Assembly: GCF_017104565.1 (NCBI RefSeq)
Contig: NZ_JAAGPD010000026.1
Coordinates: 81,021 to 145,020 of the forward strand
From: Paraburkholderia sp. Tr-20389
GTDB taxonomy: Bacteria > Pseudomonadota > Gammaproteobacteria > Burkholderiales > Burkholderiaceae
Reading direction: 5' to 3'
DNA length: 64,000 nucleotides
Position numbers and translations under genes: made by a program
Notes under the pieces: model-generated
Databases searched by the model: none
What the model saw: only the letters and a program-made list of their open reading frames with translations
Told to the model about the DNA's origin: nothing
In this document: one piece after another, positions 57,625 to 64,000 of the stretch
Position numbering within the stretch: position 1 is the stretch's first letter
How the letters are laid out: each line of letters begins with the position of its first letter

Positions 57625-57645
57625 CGTTTCATGCGTGCCGTTGCA

Positions 57646-58953
57646 TCAGACAGCCGGCTCCTGCGGACCTCTCCGACGCAGCAACGCGTACAGAATGATC
57701 GCGCCGAACGTCGCGGTTCCGATGCCGCCCAATGCGAAGCCGCCGAATTTCAGCGAGAAGTCGCCCGCACCGAGCACGAGCGTCACGGCGGCAACGATCA
57801 GGTTGCGGTTGTCCGAGAAGTTGACCTTGTTGACGACCCAGATGCGCGCGCCCGTCACCGCAATCAGACCGAACACGACGATCGACACGCCGCCCAGCAC
57901 CGGACCCGGAATCGTCTGGATCACCGCACCGAACTTCGGCGAGAAGCCGAGCACCAGCGCGATCAGCGCAGCGATCACGAACACGAGCGTCGAGTAGATC
58001 TTCGTGACGGCCATCACGCCGATGTTTTCCGCGTACGTCGTCACACCCGTGCCGCCCGCGAAACCGGAGAGGACGGTCGCCAGACCGTCGCCGATGAACG
58101 CGCGGCCGATGTAGCCGTCGAGGTTCTGTCCCGTCATCGCGCTCACAGCCTTGATGTGGCCGAGATTCTCCGCGACGAGGATCACCGCGACGGGCGCGAG
58201 CAGCGCCATCGCCTGACCGTTGAAGACGGGCGCCATGAAATGCGGCATGCCGAACCACGGCGCGTTCGCGACGATCGAAAAGTCGATCGGCTTGCCCATG
58301 CCCATGCCGTTCGTGATGACCGCGTAGATCGCGTACGCGATCAGCAGGCCGACGAGAATCAAGAGACGCTGCAGCATGCCGTGCGCGAACACCGCGACGG
58401 CGCCGACGCACAGTACCGTGACGAGGGCCATGTACGAATCGAACGCGCTGCCGCTCACGCCCTTGACGGCGATCGGAGCGAGATTCAGGCCGATCACCGC
58501 GACGATCGAGCCCGTCACGACGGGCGGCATCAGCGTTTCGATCCAGCCCGTGCCGACGGCCGACACGATCAGCCCAATGATGACGTAGGCCACGCCACAC
58601 GCGATGATCCCGCCGAGCGCGACGGGTATGTTCATGTTCGGTCCGTGCCCCGTGTAACCGGTGATCGCGATCACGAGCCCGATGAACGCGAAACTCGAAC
58701 CGAGATAGCTCGGTACGCGGCCGCCGACCAGCACGAAGAACAGCAGCGTGCCGATGCCCGACATGAAGATGCACAGATTGGGATCGAAGCCCATCAGCAA
58801 CGGCGCGAGCACCGTCGAGCCGAACATCGCGACGACGTGCTGGATGCCCATTGCGAACATTTGCGGCCCGGGCAGGCGCTCGTCGATATTGACGACGCGC
58901 CCTTCGTCGCTTTTGGGCTGGACCCGCCAGCGCGGGAAATAGGAATCGGCCAT
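57646..58953 (-). CDS. NCS2-family uracil/xanthine permease (UraA/RutG-like)
   Basis: This is a 435-residue inner-membrane nucleobase transporter with about 14 helices. Family motifs are PLLMGFDPNLCIFMSGIGTLLF, the NLAPIAVKG segment, LVAENLGHIKAVSAMTG (substrate Glu/His region) and TTYAENIGVMAVTKIYST. The N-terminal DERLPGPQMFAMGIQHVVAMFGSTVLAP is typical of uracil permeases. Uracil is the likely substrate. A GGAGAAC site precedes the start. Confidence 0.9.
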   Translation of the reverse strand: MADSYFPRWRVQPKSDEGRVVNIDERLPGPQMFAMGIQHVVAMFGSTVLAPLLMGFDPNLCIFMSGIGTLLFFVLVGGRVPSYLGSSFAFIGLVIAITGYTGHGPNMNIPVALGGIIACGVAYVIIGLIVSAVGTGWIETLMPPVVTGSIVAVIGLNLAPIAVKGVSGSAFDSYMALVTVLCVGAVAVFAHGMLQRLLILVGLLIAYAIYAVITNGMGMGKPIDFSIVANAPWFGMPHFMAPVFNGQAMALLAPVAVILVAENLGHIKAVSAMTGQNLDGYIGRAFIGDGLATVLSGFAGGTGVTTYAENIGVMAVTKIYSTLVFVIAALIALVLGFSPKFGAVIQTIPGPVLGGVSIVVFGLIAVTGARIWVVNKVNFSDNRNLIVAAVTLVLGAGDFSLKFGGFALGGIGTATFGAIILYALLRRRGPQEPAV

Positions 58954-59128
58954 CGCGGGGGTTCTCCTCTATTGGCGTAGATCTTGTCTGGAAGCGCCGC
59001 GTGGGTGCATCGCGTGGCGGCGCGGTCCAGGATGGGATTCTTGAACTACGCGCGAGTGTACGGAGAGCGCCTGGCGCTGACAAGCCGCGCAAAACGCTGC
59101 GCGCGGCTCGCGTCGCCGCACTGTTGTA

Positions 59129-60682
59129 TCAAAGCGAAAACACCGCCACGGCCGTCTTCAGATCGCGCGCCTGATCGGCCATCGCGCCTGCCGCCGCAGC
59201 AGCCTGCTCGACGAGCGCGGCGTTCTGCTGCGTGACTTCGTCCATCTGCGCGACGGCGCGGTTCACCTGTTCGATGCCCGTGCTCTGCTCGCTCGATGCC
59301 GCCGAAATCTCACCCATGAGGTCCGTCATCCGCTGCACGGCCTGCGTGACTTCCGCCATCGTGCGGCCCGCGCGCTCGGCGAGCACCGCGCCGCTGTCGA
59401 CGCGCGACGTCGAGCTTTCGATCAGCTCCTTGATCTCTTTCGCCGATACCGCGCTGCGCTGCGCAAGCGCGCGCACTTCACCTGCGACGACGGCGAAACC
59501 GCGCCCCTGCTCGCCTGCACGCGCCGCTTCGACGGCTGCGTTCAGCGCGAGGATATTGGTCTGAAACGCGATGGTTTCGATCACGCCGATGATGTCCGTC
59601 ATCCGCTTCGAACCAGACGCGAGTTCGCGCATCGTCTCGACCACGTCGCCGACAAGTCCGCTGCCGCGCAACGCCACTTCCGACGCGCCGCGCGCGACGC
59701 CGCCCGCCTGCTGCGCGTTGTCGGCGTTCTGGCGGACGGTCGCCGTCAATTGCTCCATGCTCGACGCCGTTTCTTCCAGCGACGCGGCCTGCTCCTCGGT
59801 GCGCTGCGACAGGTCCGTGTTGCCCTGTTCGATCTCGCCCGATGCGAGCAGGATCGATTCGCTCGATTCGCTGATCTTGCCGACGATCGCGGCCAGCTGC
59901 GCGCGCATGTTGGCGAGCGCGTGCAACAGACTCGTGGTGTCGCCGGGTTTCGTGTCGACGCGCACGGCGAGATCGCCCGCCGCGATCCGGCTCGCGATCT
60001 GCATCGCGTAGCCAGGCTCGCCGCCAAGCTGACGCGTCAGGCGTCGCGCGATCAGCCACGCGAACGCCGTGCCCACCACCATCGACGCCAGCACCAGCAG
60101 CGACAGCACCACCCGCATGCTCGCGTATTCCGCGCCGGCTTCGTGCTGCGCGGCGTTCGCCTGCTTGCGCCGATAATCGATCAGCACGACGATCCCGTCG
60201 CGCAGCGTCTCGCTCGCGGCGATCGCGCGGCGCACCAGTTCGGCGTTGTCGACGCCCGCGGGAACCGGCTGCAAACCGATCTGCTGATGCACGATGGCTT
60301 CCCACGCGGCGGTCTTGCGCAACACGTCGTCATAGAGCAATTGACCGTCGGTGCCTGCGATCGTCGCGCGATAACGACCGTACGCGTCGTGCATGTTCTT
60401 CAGCGACGCGACGATATCGTCCTTGAGCTTGTTGCGCGCGGCTTTGTCAGGCGCGTAGCCGAGATTCGCCGCGTCGAGATCGGTGTCGATCTTGTAGCGG
60501 TTCGCCTCTTCCATCCAGTAGAGGCCGTCCATATGGCGGCTCGAAATCTCTTCCGTGATGCCGTGCATCGACGCCAGCGCCGACAACCCCGCCGCGCCAA
60601 CGGCGACTCCAAAGCCGATCACGACGGCAAACGCGATCAGCAGCTTCTTCCAGACGGACATGCGGTCAAACCACTTCATCAT
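59129..60682 (-). CDS. Methyl-accepting chemotaxis protein
   Basis: This is a 517-residue chemoreceptor. TM1 (about 13-32, [19 protein letters not shown]) and TM2 (about 190-212) flank a four-helix-bundle-like periplasmic domain. A HAMP domain follows ([30 protein letters not shown]), then the signalling tip [44 protein letters not shown], which binds CheA/CheW. It lacks a C-terminal CheR/CheB pentapeptide (it ends KTAVAVFSL). The ligand is unknown. Two adjacent ATG codons are possible starts. Confidence 0.93.
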   Translation of the reverse strand: MMKWFDRMSVWKKLLIAFAVVIGFGVAVGAAGLSALASMHGITEEISSRHMDGLYWMEEANRYKIDTDLDAANLGYAPDKAARNKLKDDIVASLKNMHDAYGRYRATIAGTDGQLLYDDVLRKTAAWEAIVHQQIGLQPVPAGVDNAELVRRAIAASETLRDGIVVLIDYRRKQANAAQHEAGAEYASMRVVLSLLVLASMVVGTAFAWLIARRLTRQLGGEPGYAMQIASRIAAGDLAVRVDTKPGDTTSLLHALANMRAQLAAIVGKISESSESILLASGEIEQGNTDLSQRTEEQAASLEETASSMEQLTATVRQNADNAQQAGGVARGASEVALRGSGLVGDVVETMRELASGSKRMTDIIGVIETIAFQTNILALNAAVEAARAGEQGRGFAVVAGEVRALAQRSAVSAKEIKELIESSTSRVDSGAVLAERAGRTMAEVTQAVQRMTDLMGEISAASSEQSTGIEQVNRAVAQMDEVTQQNAALVEQAAAAAGAMADQARDLKTAVAVFSL

Positions 60683-60969
60683 GCGATCCTCGACAGTTCA
60701 TCAGCCGGATGGGCGGGCAATGCGGGCCGGCAAGCTGCAATGCTTTACGGCGCCCGTTATGCGGACTTGATGAATGGATGCCGGGCATAAGCCAGCCGGC
60801 ATGAGGGTTTGCGCGAGGTGTGGCGGCGGGCTGCGGGATCATGCGGACTCACGCGCGCCGCGCGCTTTGGGAGTTATCTGATATCGGAACCTATGTCCCC
60901 ATCCTTACACTGCAAGGGCTGCGTGACCCCGATTGAGTAGCGCAAGCGATGTTGTAACTCTCCGACTTT

Positions 60970-61003
60970 CCGCTCATGCTCCCCGGCGTGAGCGGATTTT
61001 TTT
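60970..61003 (+). terminator. Orphan plus-strand intrinsic terminator (possible sRNA end)
   Basis: CCGCTCA (60970-60976) pairs with TGAGCGG (60989-60995), followed by seven T. It points to the plus strand, but the genes on both sides are on the minus strand, so no known transcript ends here. The minus-strand reading has no T-run. It may end an unannotated small RNA from about 60780-60970. Confidence 0.6.
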
Positions 61004-61028
61004 CGCCTGACGGTTTTGTGGTGATGCA

Positions 61029-61652
61029 TCAGACGTTCGCTGCGACGTCCGCATCGAGCGAGCGCTTCGCCAGCTTGCGCGCATGATCGCGCACGTCGAC
61101 GGGCCACGCGTCCGTCATCGACTCGAAGCGCGCCGCGTCGTTTGCATATAGCGCGCGTGTCGCTTCTTCGTAGCCGGCCAGATCGCCCGCCATCGTCGTC
61201 ATGAAGCGATACGCCGCTTCCTGTGCCTGTCTCACGCGGTCCTTTCCTTCGCTTGCGTTGCGCGCCGCGTCGACCAGCTTGCGCAGCGCGACCGACGCCC
61301 CGCCCGACTGCTCGTTCAGCCATTCCCAATGCCTCGGCAACAGCGTGACCTCGCGCGCGACGACGCCGAGCTTCGGACGGCCACGGCCACGCGATGCCGA
61401 AGCCGCGTCGCCAGCAGGTTCGGGCGCCCGCGTGTCGGTAGTTTCCTGCGCTGCGAGCCTCGCCAGCACCTCGCTCGCGGAGCCTCGCAAGTCGAGTTCT
61501 ATTACGCGGCTGGTCTGATCGTCGAAGATCAGAACGGACGCGCCGCTGTCGCGCGCCGTGGCGGCTTTGACGGCCAATGCCACCTCTTTCAATGCGCCTG
61601 ACGCAAGGCATCGAACGCCTTCGAAAGCGGTGCAGGTGTTGGATTGGGTCAT
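61029..61652 (-). CDS. DUF2239-family protein
   Basis: This is a 207-residue protein of unknown function. Recognised by the N-terminal CTAFEGVRCLASGALKEVALAVK, the DLRGSASEVLARL segment, the basic GRGRPKLGVVAREVTLLPRHWEWL and the following ALRKLVDAAR helix. The GRGRPKLG-VTLLPRHW part resembles a small ribbon-helix or AT-hook-like DNA-contact region, which is speculation. The ATG at 61652 gives the family N-terminus; a longer upstream frame crosses the likely promoter. Confidence 0.82.
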   Translation of the reverse strand: MTQSNTCTAFEGVRCLASGALKEVALAVKAATARDSGASVLIFDDQTSRVIELDLRGSASEVLARLAAQETTDTRAPEPAGDAASASRGRGRPKLGVVAREVTLLPRHWEWLNEQSGGASVALRKLVDAARNASEGKDRVRQAQEAAYRFMTTMAGDLAGYEEATRALYANDAARFESMTDAWPVDVRDHARKLAKRSLDADVAANV

Positions 61653-61693
61653 GTGATGCCTCGCATCGTGTGAAGTCGATGCGCACATTTTAT

Positions 61694-61729
61694 CCGGGTA
61701 TAAATAAAAACTGCAATACTCCCCGGGTA
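61694..61729. promoter_or_regulatory. Paired CCGGGTA elements in the DUF2239/pilus divergent region
   Basis: CCGGGTA occurs at 61694-61700 and 61723-61729 in the same orientation, 29 bases apart, in a very AT-rich strip just upstream of the DUF2239 gene. They may be operator half-sites. No regulator can be named. Confidence 0.4.
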
Positions 61730-61870
61730 AAAATATCAATGCGTACGATCAGCCGTGCGTCGGCTGAAACCTCAAAACCCAGCAGGCATTGCCGTTAACA
61801 GAAGCAAAGGCCGCGACCACGAAATTTTCGTCACAGACCGTCGCCGCATCATCTGTACGGGGTTGTTTTC

Positions 61871-62194
61871 ATGTTCATCCATCGGCATCCGCGTCGGCCG
61901 TCACCGTTGACGGGACGTCTGGGCGCGCTCGCTCTCGCCGCGCTGTTTTGCTTGTCGCCCGTTGCCGTCGAGAAGACCGCGCACGCCACAACCGTCAGCG
62001 GCCAGATCCAGATTTCGCTCACCATTCGCGACGTCTGCACGCTGAATACCGACGCCCCGCAACCGCAGGTCGCCTGTTCGGCGGATGCGCCGTTTCGCGT
62101 CTATCAGGGCAACTACTTCGCGAGCCCGGATGCCCAGGGACATGCTGTTTTTGCCGCCACTGCGCGCAATACGCCGGTAGAAATTGCGTTCTAA
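61871..62194 (+). CDS. Small exported protein, SCPU-like pilus subunit variant
   Basis: This is a 107-residue exported protein. The signal peptide has a basic head (HRHPRRPSPLTGRLG) and a core ALALAALFCLSPVA, with cleavage near AHATT. The mature start TTVSGQIQISLTIRDVCTLN resembles the first strand of spore-coat-U-type (Csu) subunits, and two Cys may pair. It ends early, after TPVEIAF, without the usual middle and final strands. It leads the pilus cluster. It could be a mini-subunit or a decayed one. Confidence 0.6.
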   Translation: MFIHRHPRRPSPLTGRLGALALAALFCLSPVAVEKTAHATTVSGQIQISLTIRDVCTLNTDAPQPQVACSADAPFRVYQGNYFASPDAQGHAVFAATARNTPVEIAF

Positions 62195-62368
62195 CAAATC
62201 GCATAAAATACGCAGAATGTGCGACGAAGGATGCGTGCGGCATCGTTTTGTCCAGGTTTTCAGCCAACTCTAACAAATAGTTACAAACGCAGCCGATCGC
62301 CGCACCATAATCGGATCGTCGCCCTAAAAAAGCGCCGGATGCGCTCGAGGGCTTTGAGGAGATCTCCG

Positions 62369-62878
62369 ATGCGCTGGCGCAAACTGATTGTTCCCTGTCT
62401 GTCCGTCGCGTTGGCTGCCGCACCCATCGCCCCCTTCAACGCGTATGCCGCGACCCGTCAGACCACCTTCACCGTCACGCTGACCCTGCAGACCGACTGC
62501 CAGATCGCAGCGACGAATCTCAACTTCGGCACGTCCGGTGTGATCGCCGCCAACATCGACCAGACCAGTACGCTGACGGTCACGTGCTCCAATGGCGCGC
62601 CGTACACCGTCGGACTCGATGCGGGCTCCGTGACGGGTTCGACGGTTGCCAACCGGCTGCTCGGCGGAACGGGCACGCCCGTGCCGACGGTCGCGTTCCA
62701 GCTCTATCGCGACTCCGCGCGCTCGCTAGCGTGGGGACAAACAGTCGGCACCGACACGGCCGCCGGCACGGGCACAGGCGCCGCTCAGACGCTGACCGTG
62801 TACGGACGAGTCGCGCCGCAGAACACGCCGGCGGCAGGCACCTACACGTCGACCGTCACCGCGACCGTCACCTTCTGA
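62369..62878 (+). CDS. Spore-coat-U-domain (Csu-type) pilus subunit
   Basis: This is a 169-residue exported subunit. Signal peptide MRWRKLIVPCLSVALAAAPIAP ends near NAYAAT. The SCPU domain shows TFTVTLTLQTDCQIAATNLNFGTSG, the second Cys in VTCSNGAPYTVGLDAG, NRLLGG, LYRDSARSLAWG and the terminal GTYTSTVTATVTF donor-type strand. GAGGAG precedes the ATG at 62369. Assembly would use the chaperone and usher downstream. CsuA/B-like subunits form archaic-type adhesive pili for biofilm. Confidence 0.87.
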   Translation: MRWRKLIVPCLSVALAAAPIAPFNAYAATRQTTFTVTLTLQTDCQIAATNLNFGTSGVIAANIDQTSTLTVTCSNGAPYTVGLDAGSVTGSTVANRLLGGTGTPVPTVAFQLYRDSARSLAWGQTVGTDTAAGTGTGAAQTLTVYGRVAPQNTPAAGTYTSTVTATVTF

Positions 62879-62882
62879 CGTG

Positions 62883-63848
62883 ATGACCGTGTCGTTCAAA
62901 CGGGCCGTTCGGCGGCTCGCGGGGAGCGTTTTGCGCCGCGTCGGGGTGCAGGCCGAGGCCGCACGAGGCACACGGCATCTCGTCGCTTCGACGTCGGCCG
63001 ACGCGCCTCCACGTACAACGCTTCGCGCGCAGCGCGCTTCGGCTCGCGCTGCATCGGTTGTCGCCATGCTCGGCTGTATCAATGTCCTGCATGCGAACCA
63101 CGCGCACGCCGCCGCGCTGCAGGTGACGCCCATCCGGCTCGACCTCGCCGCGGACCGTCCCGCAGCCGTCCTAACGCTGCACAACGTCGGCACGACGCCG
63201 CTCAATGCCCAGGTCCGCGTATTCACCTGGAGTCAGACCGACGACGCAGATCACCTGGAACGCACCGACGACATCGTCGCGAGTCCGCCCATCGTCCAGG
63301 TCGCGCCGGGTGCGGATCAGACGGTGCGCATTCTGCGCGTCGCGAAAGGCGAAGTGAGCGGCGAGGAAACGTATCGCCTGCTGATCGACGAGATTCCGAA
63401 CGGCCAGAGCACCGACGCGACCGGCGTACGGATGCAGTTGCGCTACTCGGTGCCCGTGTTCGTCGGCGCGCCGATCGACGGCAAGCCGCCAGCGCTTCAA
63501 TTCGCGCTCGAACGGGCTGTGCCGGATGCGGCCGCAGCGGCATCGTCCGCAGCGGTGCCCATCCTGATGCTGCGCGCGGTGAATCGCGACGCGACACACG
63601 CGCAACTGAGCAAGGTGAAGCTGACCTGGCGCGACGGTCAGTCGACGCAACTGTCTCCCGGCCTGCTCGGCTACGCGCTGCCGCACGCGACGCGCCGCTG
63701 GCCCGTCGCGCACGCGCCCGCCGATGCACGCGAGGCGACGCTGTCGGCCGTCGTAAACGGTCAGCCGGTGACAGCGCAACTGCGCGTGGAATCCGACGGG
63801 CGCGCGCACGCCGCCCCGGCGCCTGGCGACAGCACGCCTGCGCGCTAA
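62883..63848 (+). CDS. Periplasmic pilus chaperone (Csu type)
   Basis: This is a protein of 321 residues, long for the family because of an unusual N-terminal extension of about 60 basic residues before the hydrophobic segment VVAMLGCINVLHANHAHAAA. The mature part starts LQVTPIRLDLAADRPAAVLTLHNVG, the PapD-type N-terminal strand, then VQVAPGADQTVRILRV, and a second Ig-like domain. A GTG three bases earlier is in frame. It begins 4 bases after the subunit stop. A later start near the hydrophobic core would give a normal signal peptide. Confidence 0.85.
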   Translation: MTVSFKRAVRRLAGSVLRRVGVQAEAARGTRHLVASTSADAPPRTTLRAQRASARAASVVAMLGCINVLHANHAHAAALQVTPIRLDLAADRPAAVLTLHNVGTTPLNAQVRVFTWSQTDDADHLERTDDIVASPPIVQVAPGADQTVRILRVAKGEVSGEETYRLLIDEIPNGQSTDATGVRMQLRYSVPVFVGAPIDGKPPALQFALERAVPDAAAAASSAAVPILMLRAVNRDATHAQLSKVKLTWRDGQSTQLSPGLLGYALPHATRRWPVAHAPADAREATLSAVVNGQPVTAQLRVESDGRAHAAPAPGDSTPAR

Positions 63849-63858
63849 CGGTGGATCG

Positions 63859-64000
63859 ATGCCATGCCGCCGCAGGCACAGTGCAATCCACGCTGCGATT
63901 TACAGCGCCTGTACGGGCATCGCATGGCCGCTGCTGTGCGCGCCCGCGTGGAGCGCGCCCCCCGACGGCCTGTCGACAGGCGTCGCGCTGAGCGCGCCCC
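63859..64000 (+). CDS. Outer-membrane usher, N-terminal fragment (runs off window)
   Basis: A frame from ATG 63859 is open to the window end (47 codons). It encodes a basic head (MPCRRRHSAIHAA), a hydrophobic stretch (GIAWPLLCAPAWSAPP) and the start of a mature part. It begins 10 bases after the chaperone stop. In Csu-type operons the gene after the chaperone is the usher that forms the outer-membrane pore, so the call is from position and export signal only. Confidence 0.55.
   Translation, partial: MPCRRRHSAIHAAIYSACTGIAWPLLCAPAWSAPPDGLSTGVALSAP

Overview
The window is a GC-rich chromosomal segment from a Burkholderiaceae bacterium, most like Paraburkholderia or Caballeronia. The case rests on gene content and order: argS, an FtsN-like SPOR gene, dsbA; bioA-F-D-B; an IcmF-type fused mutase; a close KirBac1.1 homologue; an Omp38-type porin; and a fused indolepyruvate oxidoreductase. 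Nearly all of it reads as core genome. No rRNA, tRNA, CRISPR array, transposase, integrase or phage gene was seen.

Layout. 1-5.6 kb: the 3' end of argS, a SPOR protein, dsbA, a short-chain dehydrogenase, a cobalamin/metal-receptor protein without an export signal, and a peptide-binding lipoprotein-like receptor. 5.6-13.7 kb: acyl-CoA and carbon metabolism, with an MBL hydrolase divergent from a LiuR-like MerR regulator, then aceK, a beta carbonic anhydrase, a thiolase, an SDR, an acyl-CoA dehydrogenase and a YchJ-like protein. 14-20.7 kb: a secreted hydrolase and the biotin operon. 21-31.5 kb: a sulfate-binding protein, a small coiled-coil protein, hydrolases, a tightly overlapped run (HMG-CoA lyase, YbaK, DUF1289, MaoC, MBL), a divergent EamA/Lrp pair, a haloacetate dehalogenase and a nitronate monooxygenase. 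31.6-40 kb: icmF, a LysR regulator, a porin, a secreted low-complexity protein and a bile-acid/sodium symporter homologue. 40-48 kb: an EAL-CBS-GGDEF protein, a LacI/AGE-epimerase/PfkB sugar operon, two small related proteins, a KirBac channel and a GST. 48-53.5 kb: the fused indolepyruvate ferredoxin oxidoreductase between two large composite palindromic repeats. 53.5-64 kb: CutC, an EAL-Cache protein, an Na+/H+ antiporter, a uracil/xanthine permease, a chemoreceptor, a DUF2239 protein, and the start of a Csu-type chaperone-usher pilus operon that runs off the window.

Themes. Several genes handle short-chain and branched acyl-CoAs or aromatic and branched amino-acid catabolism (LiuR-like regulator, thiolase, acyl-CoA dehydrogenase, HMG-CoA lyase, IcmF, indolepyruvate oxidoreductase). 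Two c-di-GMP proteins, a chemoreceptor and the pilus operon point to surface behaviour.

The least explained structure is the repeat family at 20.65-20.80, 48.25-49.03 and 52.86-53.51 kb. The last two are nested palindromes of about 650-770 bp with a strongly conserved non-palindromic centre. The three genes whose 3' ends abut the repeats appear to lose the local codon bias toward that end. Other regulatory candidates are several perfect palindromes at promoters and an orphan intrinsic terminator that may end an unannotated small RNA. All assignments come from reading the sequence and remembered family features; no database search was run.
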